51,352 nt of DNA, from NCBI GenBank assembly GCA_964467585.1, contig CAYXRF010000012.1, positions 1 to 51,352 on the forward strand, in the 5' to 3' direction. The notes beneath the pieces are model-generated. The model worked only from the letters and a program-made list of their open reading frames with translations, ran no database searches and had not been told where the DNA came from. Shown piece by piece: positions 1-8,617 of this stretch (positions within the stretch are counted from its first letter, which is position 1; each line of letters starts with the position of its first letter). The translations under genes were made by a program, and so were the position numbers. The stretch comes from CALVLD01 sp964467585. GTDB taxonomy: Bacteria; Bacillota; Clostridia; Christensenellales; CAG-138.

Positions 1-62
1 AGAGCCTCCAACGTACTTACCGTACCATCCGTACTTGCCCGTACTTGCCCGTACTCTCGTCT
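1..62. repeat. GTAC-rich short tandem repeat, edge of a dispersed repeat element
   Basis: Several GTAC tetramers recur here at intervals of about 7 to 10 bases (for example CGTACTTGCC twice in a row). The first 16 bases, read on the minus strand, give GTACGTTGGAGGCTCT. This closely matches the GTACGTTTGGAGGCTCT junction inside the tandem repeats at 29814-30626. The window therefore probably opens inside another copy of that element in inverted orientation. No gene is visible here. Confidence 0.6.
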
Positions 63-66
63 TGTC

Positions 67-2112
67 TTACAGACCGATTGTGCGGCGGAGGATAAGCAGG
101 GCGTCTGTGGTATCGACTCTGCCATCGCCGTTAAAATCGCTGAGTGCAAGCGCATCGGGGGAGAGTACAACGCTGCCCAGGGTATAGCGCATAACCAGCA
201 GCGCGTCCGCGGTGGTAATCACGCCGTCGCCGTTAGCATCGCCCATCACTGTGGGGGGAGTGGGGGGCTCGACCTCACGGGTGAGCTTGCGATAGAGGGT
301 GAGGTTATAACCGGTGATGAACATCCCGAAATAAGATCCGGAATTTGTGACGCCGAGGTACTTAAAGCTTGCGGCGGTGGGTATCTGCATTGTGCCGCTT
401 GCGTTATCCTCGTTGACAGTCCATGTCCATGCTGCGCCTGTTGCCGCCATGCAGAGGTAATTATTGGCGGCGCCGGTGACATTGAGGTAAAGTCCGCTGT
501 TTACAAAGCGAATCTGTCCGCCGTTTGCGGCTGAGAATACAACGTCATAATCGCTGTTGACGGTGGATGTAATGCAGTCAACACCGTCAAGCTTGCCTAC
601 TGTGACAGCTTCAGTCTTGAGGCTGCGTCCGTTATTGGAATCATAATAGACGTTTGTCATTATGGCGTTTGTGCTGCTTGTTGAATAGCCAATGACGTAT
701 TTTTCACCCGCAACGATTGTTGTGGTGGGCACATACACAACGTCTGCCGGCAGGTAGTAATTGTCAACAGTGACTGTGGCGGACGCGCTGTACTCGTAAG
801 AGGTATTGCTGGCGGCAGTGGACGTAACGGTAAGCGTGACAGTCGCGGTGCCTGCCGAAATACCTGTTACAACACCCTTGCGGTCAACCGTGGCAACGGT
901 TTCATCGGATGAACGCCATGTCTTTACAAAGTTATTTGCGCCCTCGGGAGCGATTGTTGCCGTTATCGCGTGGGTAAACAGCGGTGCAATGCCAAAGCTG
1001 TTTTCGGTGAACGATACGGCTGTTGCATCGGTGATAACCAGATCGGACTCATTGGGCAAGCGCCACTCACAATAGACGTTCTGCGCCGCATCGGGATTGG
1101 CGGGATAATCGTCAACCTCGGATACAACAATGGGGTACGCATTGCCATAGGGATCGGGAACGCCGTATTGCGCCTTCATCACGTCAAGCGCTTCGGCTAT
1201 GGTGTCGCCCGCCTTCATGCGGTTCCAGAACACACGGGAATAGGCATAATCGCCGCTGAATGTAACGGACTGGGAATAGCCGTAAACGGCTTTGCAGCCT
1301 GCGTTCATAAGCGGGATAGCCATTGTGTTGGTGTTCATGCCCAAGCAGATAGCCATCCACACAAAGGAGTCCTTCATGTCGGGGCAGTAATATTCCCAGA
1401 AGGTTCCAGTAACCCACGCTGCACTGCCGCTGCGCAGAGCGCGCTGTGCGGTGTAATCCTCATTGGTGTAGCCAACACCGGAATTGGTGCAGAGCCAGCT
1501 TTTGCCGGAGGCGGTGCTTCCGTGACTGTCAAAGAATATCGTGCCATAATTGCCTATCGCCTTGCAGGCGTTAGCGTCAACATTGGCGCCGCTGTAAATG
1601 GTGGAGTTGCCGCCCGTTACCGCAGCGACAGCGGCGACTTCCTCACGATACTGAGCGGTAAAGCTGCTGTCATAGCCATAGTATGGCCCCAGGAGTATGG
1701 CGTCAAGGCTGGAGGCAGTCTCGTCACGCTCAAGGGTTGTGAAGAAGTAATCCTCTGTGCCGTCATGCGCGATGGCGGTATCCGGATGATTGACCTCACG
1801 GTCATAGGCGTTTATCATGCCGCTTTCATGCACAAAGCTGAAGGAGTTATCATCCTCCCATGTGCAGGAAACGACGCCCTCGCCCTCCGCCGCAATGGCG
1901 TAAAGCGCATTCAGTATTTCTTTTTCGGAATCGCCGTTCGCTGTCATCTCGGCGTCAACGGACTCAATCTCTGCCCATATCTCGTCCGTGTCATTCCACA
2001 TCTTGCGATAGGCGGCTTCCTGCTGCCAAACATCGGCAAGCGCGGCGGCGGGGATAATGGCAACAACCATTATCACTGCAAGTGCAAGTGAGAGAATCTT
2101 ACTAAGTTTCAT
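67..2112 (-). CDS. Secreted caspase-fold cysteine peptidase with BIG2 and dockerin type I domains
   Basis: 681 aa. A signal peptide (about residues 1-26, ending AALA) shows export. Residues ~115-345 resemble a clostripain/gingipain/caspase-fold peptidase: strand-then-HG at H197 (FFDSHGS) and hydrophobic strand-then-Cys at C256 (VWMAICLG) fit the His/Cys dyad. A BIG2 immunoglobulin-like domain follows (~365-450, ending GVVTGISAGTATVT), then a beta-rich segment (~455-610). The last 60 residues form a type I dockerin with two calcium loops, GDANGDGVITTADAL and DFNGDGRVDTTDAL. Dockerins bind cohesins, so the enzyme may be displayed on a cohesin scaffold; no cohesin gene is in the window. The start has AAAGGGA eight bases upstream. 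The gene lies on the same strand as the ATPase operon, 104 bases downstream of it, but is probably separate. The peptidase class is inferred from motif layout only. Confidence 0.8.
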   Translation of the reverse strand: MKLSKILSLALAVIMVVAIIPAAALADVWQQEAAYRKMWNDTDEIWAEIESVDAEMTANGDSEKEILNALYAIAAEGEGVVSCTWEDDNSFSFVHESGMINAYDREVNHPDTAIAHDGTEDYFFTTLERDETASSLDAILLGPYYGYDSSFTAQYREEVAAVAAVTGGNSTIYSGANVDANACKAIGNYGTIFFDSHGSTASGKSWLCTNSGVGYTNEDYTAQRALRSGSAAWVTGTFWEYYCPDMKDSFVWMAICLGMNTNTMAIPLMNAGCKAVYGYSQSVTFSGDYAYSRVFWNRMKAGDTIAEALDVMKAQYGVPDPYGNAYPIVVSEVDDYPANPDAAQNVYCEWRLPNESDLVITDATAVSFTENSFGIAPLFTHAITATIAPEGANNFVKTWRSSDETVATVDRKGVVTGISAGTATVTLTVTSTAASNTSYEYSASATVTVDNYYLPADVVYVPTTTIVAGEKYVIGYSTSSTNAIMTNVYYDSNNGRSLKTEAVTVGKLDGVDCITSTVNSDYDVVFSAANGGQIRFVNSGLYLNVTGAANNYLCMAATGAAWTWTVNEDNASGTMQIPTAASFKYLGVTNSGSYFGMFITGYNLTLYRKLTREVEPPTPPTVMGDANGDGVITTADALLVMRYTLGSVVLSPDALALSDFNGDGRVDTTDALLILRRTIGL

Positions 2113-2160
2113 TTGCTGTCCCTTTCTATTTGTATATTTTTACACCGTACTGTATACTTA

Positions 2161-2184
2161 ATGCAAAGCCTCTCGACTTTGCAT
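2161..2184 (-). other. Hairpin between the ATPase operon and the dockerin gene
   Basis: ATGCAAAG and CTTTGCAT form an 8-bp perfect stem with an 8-base loop. It sits after the stop codon of the V-ATPase D subunit gene. No clear U-tract follows on the minus strand, so it may be a weak terminator, an RNA-stabilising 3' end or simply chance. Confidence 0.35.
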
Positions 2185-2216
2185 CGAGTTTCGATATTGG
2201 GGGTTTAACTGCCGCT

Positions 2217-2864
2217 TCAGCCCCCCGCGGCGGCGTCCTCCTCCTTGGCTTTGAGCATATCCTTGGTTTTCATCAGGCGCGTAAGATTGCCGCGCTCGTT
2301 TTCATCCAGCTTCATTGATATGCGGCGTATCGCCTCCTCAAGCTGAGGAATCATGACGTATTCAAGCGCGTTGACGCGGCGACGCGTCTTTTCGATCTCA
2401 TCCGCCAAGCGGTTGCAGGTTTTTTCAACCTCGGCAAGCTCAACGAGCAGCGGCATTGCTTCGGAAAATTTTTTGACCGCCATGTCAAGCTCCGCACACG
2501 TCGTCACAAAGCCATAGGGATATTCCATAGAGTCTGATTTGGTGAAGGTGAGCTTTGGAACGGCGATGCTCAGCACATGCGCGGTGCCGACCGTGACCCC
2601 CGCCGCGCTTGCGGGATAGCACAGCGCTTCTTCAATCTCGGCGGCGGACATAACAGCCTTGGCAAGCACAAAGCTTTCCATCGCGGCCGCCAGACACGCC
2701 TCCGCAGAAGTGCGAAGCTCTTTGTTGCGGCGAACATACACGATAAAACGGCGAACCATTTCATCGCGCTTATCCTTCATCAGCTTATGCCCCCGCTTTG
2801 CGGTTACGAGCCGCTTTTTAAGGGCGGACATCTCCATGCGGGTCGGCTTATAAGATATTGCCAT
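2217..2864 (-). CDS. ntpD: V-type ATPase subunit D (central rotor stalk)
   Basis: 215 aa, the usual length for V/A-ATPase subunit D. It is the long coiled-coil axle that turns inside the A3B3 head and links it to the membrane rotor. The N-terminus follows the family pattern (PTRMEMSALKKRL, then KRGHKLMKDKRDEM). Two long helices flank a central domain, and the C-terminal helix carries the family RRVNALEYVMIPQLEEAI signature, residues that contact the catalytic head. It is the last gene of the operon, 55 bases after the B subunit gene. GGAGAT lies about 9 bases before the ATG. The gene names used for this operon follow Enterococcus hirae ntp. Confidence 0.95.
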   Translation of the reverse strand: MAISYKPTRMEMSALKKRLVTAKRGHKLMKDKRDEMVRRFIVYVRRNKELRTSAEACLAAAMESFVLAKAVMSAAEIEEALCYPASAAGVTVGTAHVLSIAVPKLTFTKSDSMEYPYGFVTTCAELDMAVKKFSEAMPLLVELAEVEKTCNRLADEIEKTRRRVNALEYVMIPQLEEAIRRISMKLDENERGNLTRLMKTKDMLKAKEEDAAAGG

Positions 2865-2919
2865 TATGAACTATCTCCATGTAATTTGTCAAGAATAACA
2901 TTTTGGCTTTTACGCAGCT

Positions 2920-4302
2920 TCAGCCCTGTTCGTCCGCGGAATACCATTTGTCGAGATATTCGTCGCGTATACGCTTGAGCTCGCCCCTTGGCAGTATGCG
3001 AAGCAGCCGCCAGCCGATATCAAGCGTTTCTTCAATGGGGCGATTGGTATAATAGCCCTGAGAGACATACTCGGACTCAAACGCATCCGCAAAGCGTGCA
3101 TACAGTCTGTCAACATCCGAAAGTGCGGCGTCACCCAGAATAACCGCAAGCTCCTTTGCCTCCTTGCCGCGTGAATAGGCGGCAAAAAGCTGATTCATAG
3201 TGTCCGCGTGATCCTCACGGGTTTTGCCGCGCCCTATGCCCTTGTCCTTCAGGCGCGAAAGCGACGGAAGCACATTGACGGGTGGGGTTATGCCCTTGCG
3301 GTTAAGCTCACGGGAGAGAATAATCTGCCCCTCGGTAATGTAGCCTGTAAGGTCGGGGATTGGATGGGTAATGTCATCCTCGGGCATTGAAAGTATGGGT
3401 ATCATTGTGATAGAGCCTTTGCAGCCCTTTATCCTGCCCGCACGCTCATACATTGTGGCAAGGTCGGTGTAGAGATAGCCCGGATAGCCGCGGCGCCCCG
3501 GAACCTCCTTGCGGGCGGCGGATATCTCACGCAGAGCCTCGGCATAATTGGTGATATCCGTAATTATTACAAGAACGTGCATTCCCAAATCGTAAGCCAT
3601 GTATTCCGCCGCGGTGATAGCCATGCGCGGAGTTGCGATTCGCTCAATCGCAGGGTCGTTGGCAAGATTGACAAACGTGACGGTTCGGTCTATCGCGCCC
3701 GTGGCTTGGAAATCCGATATGAAGAAATCCGCCTCCTCAAATGTGATGCCGACGGCGGCGAACACAACGGCAAACTTGTCATCCGTGCCGCGAACGCGTG
3801 CCTGACGCGCTATCTGCGCCGCAAACTGAGCGTGCGGAAGCCCGCTGCCCGAAAACACGGGGAGCTTTTGCCCGCGAACAAGCGTGTTAAGCCCGTCTAT
3901 TGCTGAGACGCCCGTCTGGATAAATTCGCTTGGGTAGTCGCGTGCGGCGGGATTAATCGGCGCACCGTTGATATTCATAAGCTTTGTGGGTATAAGCTGC
4001 GGCCCGCCGTCCTTTGGACGCCCCATTCCGTCAAATACCCTGCCCAGCATATCGGGAGCAACGGCAAGCTCAATGCTGTGTCCCAAAAATCTTGCGCGTG
4101 AATCGGATATTCTAAGCCCCTGTGAGCCTTCAAACAGCTGAACCAGCGCACGGTCGCCGTTGACCTCAAGCACCTTGCCGCGCCTGATTCCGCCGTCCGC
4201 CTGAACAATCTCAACCAGCTCATCGTATTTTACGCCGTCAACGCCGTCAACCATTACAAGCGGGCCTACGACCTCTTTTATAGTTGTGTATTCCTTACGC
4301 AT
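2920..4302 (-). CDS. ntpB: V-type ATPase subunit B (non-catalytic head subunit)
   Basis: 460 aa, full length. Subunit B alternates with A in the hexameric head and lacks a functional P-loop, as here: the family stretch SGSGLPHAQFAAQIARQA replaces the Walker A motif. The beta-barrel N-terminus (MRKEYTTIKEVVGPL) and the conserved MPEDDITHPIPDLTGYITEG segment are present. Its start overlaps the end of the A subunit gene by 8 bases, which suggests translational coupling. The sequence looks intact. Confidence 0.96.
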   Translation of the reverse strand: MRKEYTTIKEVVGPLVMVDGVDGVKYDELVEIVQADGGIRRGKVLEVNGDRALVQLFEGSQGLRISDSRARFLGHSIELAVAPDMLGRVFDGMGRPKDGGPQLIPTKLMNINGAPINPAARDYPSEFIQTGVSAIDGLNTLVRGQKLPVFSGSGLPHAQFAAQIARQARVRGTDDKFAVVFAAVGITFEEADFFISDFQATGAIDRTVTFVNLANDPAIERIATPRMAITAAEYMAYDLGMHVLVIITDITNYAEALREISAARKEVPGRRGYPGYLYTDLATMYERAGRIKGCKGSITMIPILSMPEDDITHPIPDLTGYITEGQIILSRELNRKGITPPVNVLPSLSRLKDKGIGRGKTREDHADTMNQLFAAYSRGKEAKELAVILGDAALSDVDRLYARFADAFESEYVSQGYYTNRPIEETLDIGWRLLRILPRGELKRIRDEYLDKWYSADEQG

Positions 4303-6073
4303 TATCCTCGACCTCCGTAAGAAGCCTCATTTCGGAGGCAAGTTGGCTTTCAATTTCCGCAAAGCGCTGCTTATGCTCCGCCTCGGGAATGTATTTATAT
4401 CGACCTATCTGTTCGCGCACGGGCAGCGAAATCAGCTTTGAAAATGCCGCGTCCGCCTCCAGCGCCGAAACGCCCCTGTCGTAATAATCGATTATCAGCT
4501 TCATCAGACAGTACTGCTTGGAGGGGGAAGTGTATGTGTCGATCTCGTGGAATGCATTTTGATGCAAATAGTCCTCTCTTATGGAGCGCGCCGCCTCAAG
4601 CTTGAGCCTGTCGCGGTAGCTGAGAGCGTCTATGCCAACAAGACGGACAATCTCGTCAAGCTCCGCCTCGTCCTGCAAAAGGTTCATCATGCGCACAACA
4701 AGATCGCCCCACTCCTCGGCAATTTCGCTGTTGAACCACGGCTCCAGCCTGTCAAGGTAGAGAGAATAGCTTTGCAGCCAATCAATTGCCGGAAAATGTC
4801 TTGCGTATGCCAGCTTTGCGGAAAGCCCCCAGAACACCTTGACAATCCTCAATGTTGCCTGAGAAACAGGCTCTGAAATATCGCCGCCCGGAGGCGACAC
4901 GGCGCCTATGGCGGTTATCGCGCCCGTTCTGCCCTCGCTGCCTATGGCAACGACAACGCCCGCACGCTCGTAAAACTCCGCAAGTCTGCTTGAAAGATAC
5001 GCGGGATACCCCTCCTCGCCCGGCATTTCTTCAAGACGACCGCTCATCTCGCGCAGCGCCTCCGCCCAGCGGGAAGTGGAATCCGCCATTATTGCAACCT
5101 TATAACCCATGTCGCGGAAATACTCCGCTATGGTGATACCCGTGTATATTGACGCTTCACGCGCCGCAACGGGCATATCGGATGTGTTGGCAATAAGCAC
5201 GGTGCGCTTCATCAGCGAAAGCCCCGTGCGCGGATCCTTCAGCTCGGGAAACTCCATAAGAACATCCGTCATCTCGTTGCCGCGCTCGCCGCAGCCGACG
5301 TATACGATTATGTCCGCATCCGCCCATTTTGCAAGCTGATGCTGAACCACCGTTTTGCCGCTGCCAAACGGGCCGGGAACAGCCGCAACGCCGCCCTTTG
5401 CAACGGGGAAAAGGGTGTCTATAACACGCTGACCGGTAATCATCGGCTCCTTAGGCGTAAGCTTTTTGGCATACGGGCGCCCGCGTCTGACAGGCCATTT
5501 TTGAAGCATTGAAAGCGTAATCTCGCCATTGTCGGTTGAAAGCCGTGCAATCGGTGCGTCAATATTTGCCTCACCCTCGAATATCCATGTGAGCTTGCCC
5601 GAAACGTTTGGCGGAACCATTATCCTGTGCAAAACAGCCTCGGTTTCAACAACCTCGCCCAGCACATCGCCGCCCGAAAGCATATCCCCCACATTTGCCT
5701 TGGGCACAAACGCCCAAAGCCTTTGATGGTCAAGCGCGGGCGCGGCGACGCCGCGTGTTATGCGGTCCCCCGCATTTTTGCGCAGCACGTTAAGAGGACG
5801 CTGTATGCCATCGTACATGGATTCGATAAGCCCGGGTGCAAGCTCCACCGAAAGCGGCGCGCCCGTTGAATAAACAGGCTCATCCGGGCCTATGCCGCCC
5901 GTTTCTTCATATACCTGTATGGAGGCTCTGTCGCCGCGAAGCTCTATCACCTCGCCTATAAGCCGCTTCTCGGAGACCTGAACAACGTCGTACATCTGCA
6001 CGTCGCCCATTCCGTCCGCCATTATAAGCGGCCCCGAAACCTTGACTATTGTGCCATGCGTCGTATCTTTCAT
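4295..6073 (-). CDS. ntpA: V-type ATPase catalytic subunit A
   Basis: 592 aa, the typical length. This is the catalytic nucleotide-binding subunit of the head. The Walker A motif GPFGSGKT lies at about residues 234-241 and is followed by VVQHQLAKWADADIIVYVGCGERGNEM. The family's extra non-homologous region, lacking in F-type beta subunits, occupies about residues 110-200. AAAGGAAC precedes the ATG at a good distance. The 58-base gap from the F subunit gene is the largest inside the operon, and no terminator is visible in it. Confidence 0.97.
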   Translation of the reverse strand: MKDTTHGTIVKVSGPLIMADGMGDVQMYDVVQVSEKRLIGEVIELRGDRASIQVYEETGGIGPDEPVYSTGAPLSVELAPGLIESMYDGIQRPLNVLRKNAGDRITRGVAAPALDHQRLWAFVPKANVGDMLSGGDVLGEVVETEAVLHRIMVPPNVSGKLTWIFEGEANIDAPIARLSTDNGEITLSMLQKWPVRRGRPYAKKLTPKEPMITGQRVIDTLFPVAKGGVAAVPGPFGSGKTVVQHQLAKWADADIIVYVGCGERGNEMTDVLMEFPELKDPRTGLSLMKRTVLIANTSDMPVAAREASIYTGITIAEYFRDMGYKVAIMADSTSRWAEALREMSGRLEEMPGEEGYPAYLSSRLAEFYERAGVVVAIGSEGRTGAITAIGAVSPPGGDISEPVSQATLRIVKVFWGLSAKLAYARHFPAIDWLQSYSLYLDRLEPWFNSEIAEEWGDLVVRMMNLLQDEAELDEIVRLVGIDALSYRDRLKLEAARSIREDYLHQNAFHEIDTYTSPSKQYCLMKLIIDYYDRGVSALEADAAFSKLISLPVREQIGRYKYIPEAEHKQRFAEIESQLASEMRLLTEVEDNA

Positions 6074-6131
6074 AAGCTTTGGTTCCTTTCAGTATGCCGT
6101 CAACAATCCGTGCGCCTACAACGCAAAGCGT

Positions 6132-6467
6132 TTAATCGCCCGATTGTTCATCATTGTTAAACAAAATGTCCGCGCCGATAGCCTTTTCAACGTTTGCCTT
6201 TATCGCCGCCATTGCAACCCCCGAAGCGCCGTGATTATTTGGCACGGGGATTATGGCGGGGAACGGCTCGGACTTGTATTTTGCGATAATCTCGCCGCAC
6301 GCGGCAAAAACAGGCTCGGTGACGAATATCACCTTTACACCCTCCCGCGCAAGCCTTGCGATAAGGCGCGAAGCATTGTCGCCGTCCGTTTCAAAATAGA
6401 CGTCAAGCCCCGCCGCCTTGGCGATAAGCACCGAATCTCTGTCCCCTATCATCGCAATATCAGCCAT
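6132..6467 (-). CDS. ntpG: V-type ATPase subunit F
   Basis: 111 aa from the ATG at 6467 (MADIAMIGDRDSVL); a GTG four codons earlier is a possible alternative start. Subunit F (NtpG in E. hirae) binds the D axle at the base of the head and has a small Rossmann-like fold. The opening AMIGDRDSVLIAKAAGLDVYF and the GVKVIFVTEPVFA strand match that family. The start overlaps the stop of the C subunit gene, consistent with coupled translation. The C-terminus (NNDEQSGD) is acidic and unlike the core. Confidence 0.9.
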   Translation of the reverse strand: MADIAMIGDRDSVLIAKAAGLDVYFETDGDNASRLIARLAREGVKVIFVTEPVFAACGEIIAKYKSEPFPAIIPVPNNHGASGVAMAAIKANVEKAIGADILFNNDEQSGD

Positions 6468-7512
6468 ACAGCGCACCACTCATTCTTTCTTCTATAACGG
6501 TTTGAGGCAAATTGTTGCGCAGGCAGGTGAGTATCAGCCTTACGCAATGCGCCTCGCGCTCCTTTGCAAGCATATAGCCCACTATCGGAGCGACTGTGTT
6601 GATATCGTTTTTGTGCTTTGCGGCAAGTGACATGAGATACCCGTCACGCTCACGCTCCAGCACGAAAATATCGGCGTTGGCACAAGCCGCGCCGCCCTCT
6701 GCCGCGGCGGACCCGCCGCGAAGAGCTTTGAAAAAAGCAGCTCTTAACACCTCACGCTCACGGCGCACCTCATCGTCCTGCTCAAAAATGTTGAATATGA
6801 CGTTGGAAGCAACCGCGTCGTCGGTGAATGAATACGCAGACTCAAGCAGGTCTCTTGAAATATTGCCGGCGGGCAGCAGGCAGTCCTCATACTGCGACTG
6901 TGCCGCGCCCATAGCCTTCATCCGCAAAAGCACCGCGATATTGTCAAAATCCGCTGTGGCTTTGAAATACTCTCTGACAAACGAATTTTTGATTGAAAGC
7001 GCATACCCGATATACGCAGAATCAACCGCCGTTGACAAGCGTCTCGGATCAGGATGCTTATACATTGAAACATCCAGCCGCTCCAGCGCGTTGGCTATCT
7101 GCTTTGGCAAAAAGGAATAGTCCCCGCTTGCAACGCCGTTCTTCAGCGTGCTTTCGCTGTAAATTCCGCCCACCTGAAGCCTTGGCGTTTCATCGGATTT
7201 TTGCAGCCTCAGCTTCATTAAAAGCTTGATGTTGGTAATGTCGCTGCGCATACGAAAAACGTCCGTTGTGCCGGAGCCAAGCGTCAGCTCGTCTACAAAC
7301 GCGTAAGCGGAAGCCATCTCGGACTCAATAAGATGTTCGATATCGTCCCCGCCGTCCGTATCCGCTATATGCCCGTATCCCGCTTCTGTGATAAGCCGCA
7401 TCGCCTCGGAATATGAGTCTGACGCCGCCGCACGCGAAAGCTGCTCCTGTGAGAGAAGCCTTTTTTCAACCACGCGCAGACGACCTATGCTGTTGATATA
7501 GCTTTCAGCCAT
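6460..7512 (-). CDS. ntpC: V-type ATPase subunit C (rotor-ring adaptor, d-subunit type)
   Basis: 350 aa. In bacterial V-ATPases subunit C (eukaryotic d) is the funnel that joins the D/F axle to the K ring. The helical composition, the start MAESYINSIGRLRVVEKRLLS and the ending KEREAHCVRLILTCLRNNLP fit the family; the latter is close to its well-conserved C-terminal helix. It lies between E and F in the expected order, 12 bases after the E subunit gene. Confidence 0.93.
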   Translation of the reverse strand: MAESYINSIGRLRVVEKRLLSQEQLSRAAASDSYSEAMRLITEAGYGHIADTDGGDDIEHLIESEMASAYAFVDELTLGSGTTDVFRMRSDITNIKLLMKLRLQKSDETPRLQVGGIYSESTLKNGVASGDYSFLPKQIANALERLDVSMYKHPDPRRLSTAVDSAYIGYALSIKNSFVREYFKATADFDNIAVLLRMKAMGAAQSQYEDCLLPAGNISRDLLESAYSFTDDAVASNVIFNIFEQDDEVRREREVLRAAFFKALRGGSAAAEGGAACANADIFVLERERDGYLMSLAAKHKNDINTVAPIVGYMLAKEREAHCVRLILTCLRNNLPQTVIEERMSGALYG

Positions 7513-7524
7513 TATTATAAATCC

Positions 7525-8109
7525 CTATCCGAACAAAGCCGCGGCAACGGAAGGCTCGCACCCCTCGCGCACGGAGTTAAGTATGGCGGCAAACGAGCAA
7601 TCCTTAACATAGCCCTCGGCGCGGAGTATGAATCCCGCCTCGATATCGGCGTTTTCGCCCAGCGTAACCGCCCTTTTGCCCGAAGAAGCGGCAAACCGCT
7701 TGATTGCCTCGGCAGCAGCGTCTCTGTCGCACGCGGCGGGACAGACGGTTTCACCGCCGTCCGCTTCAGTCATAAGCGTGCGCAGAATAAGATTTTGTCT
7801 TGAAACACCGTTCATTGCGATAAGCTGTGCATAGGCGGCGTCAAATGCCCTGTTCAAAAGCTCACGCCGCTTTTTCAAAAGCAGCTTTCGCCCCTCAAGC
7901 TCAGCGTTGACGCGCTCTCTGTCAAGTATCGCCCTGCGGGAAGTCTCCGCCCTTTTAACCGTGGCAGCGCGAAGCTCCGCACGGTCACGCTCCAATCTGT
8001 CCCGCGTTGCATCGACGGAATCGTCAGCTTCCTTCTCAATTGCGGCGGCAGCGGTTCGCGCATCGTCAACTATTGTATTAACAAGCCTTTCGGCGCCATC
8101 GTCAGCCAT
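7525..8109 (-). CDS. ntpE: V-type ATPase subunit E (peripheral stalk)
   Basis: 194 aa. Subunit E pairs with the small coiled-coil subunit encoded at 10669-10977 to form the peripheral stalks that hold the head still. The N-terminal half is a long charged coiled coil (TIVDDARTAAAAIEKEADDSV onward), and the C-terminal half is a small alpha/beta domain that would cap the head. It begins 7 bases after the K subunit stop. The Shine-Dalgarno site is weak, so it is probably translated by coupling. Confidence 0.9.
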   Translation of the reverse strand: MADDGAERLVNTIVDDARTAAAAIEKEADDSVDATRDRLERDRAELRAATVKRAETSRRAILDRERVNAELEGRKLLLKKRRELLNRAFDAAYAQLIAMNGVSRQNLILRTLMTEADGGETVCPAACDRDAAAEAIKRFAASSGKRAVTLGENADIEAGFILRAEGYVKDCSFAAILNSVREGCEPSVAAALFG

Positions 8110-8116
8110 AAGCTCA

Positions 8117-8590
8117 TCAAACGCCGACTACCATCAGCACGGAAACCAGAACGGCGAGAATAGCGTATGTCTCAACCATTATCGCAAGCACTATGCCCTT
8201 GCCGCCCTCGCCCTGCTTTGCGACGATATTCATGCCCGCGCAGCACACGCGCGACTGGAAGTACGCGCTGACAAGACCGACTATCGCAATGGGCAGCGAC
8301 GCGAAGAAATAGCCCTGACCCATCTGCATGGTAAGAACGTCCGCGCCGATAGCCCCCGAGCCGTTTAGCAAGCCCGCCTTAAAAATGATAATGAAGGCGA
8401 CGACAAAGCCGTAAATTCCCTGCGTGGCAGGCAAAAGCTGAAGCACCGTGCATTGACCCGATTTTTCGGGATCCTCCGCGATAACGCCCGCGGCGGCTCG
8501 GCCCGCCATGCCAACGCCGATGGATGAGCCGATGCCCGGCAGTATCAGCGCCATGCATACGCCCAAGAATGTCCAAACGATAGGTGTCAT
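8117..8590 (-). CDS. ntpK: V-type ATPase subunit K (membrane rotor ring, Na+ type)
   Basis: 157 aa with four predicted membrane helices, i.e. two fused hairpins as in E. hirae NtpK. The residues that bind Na+ in that protein are all present: L53, T56 and Q57 in LPATQG, Q112 in AYFQSR and E140 in VETYAI. This predicts a sodium-translocating rather than proton-translocating rotor. A strong AGGAGGG site lies 10 bases before the ATG, fitting the high expression needed for a multi-copy ring. It lies 27 bases after subunit I. Confidence 0.96.
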   Translation of the reverse strand: MTPIVWTFLGVCMALILPGIGSSIGVGMAGRAAAGVIAEDPEKSGQCTVLQLLPATQGIYGFVVAFIIIFKAGLLNGSGAIGADVLTMQMGQGYFFASLPIAIVGLVSAYFQSRVCCAGMNIVAKQGEGGKGIVLAIMVETYAILAVLVSVLMVVGV

Positions 8591-8617
8591 AAAAGTTAAC
8601 CCTCCTGTTAAGGAATT

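Noticed and set aside
970..2091. Long plus-strand open frame (373 codons) opposite the dockerin peptidase gene
   Set aside because: It is the antisense shadow of the GC-rich dockerin gene. It has no ribosome site, and its translation has a biased, unconserved look.
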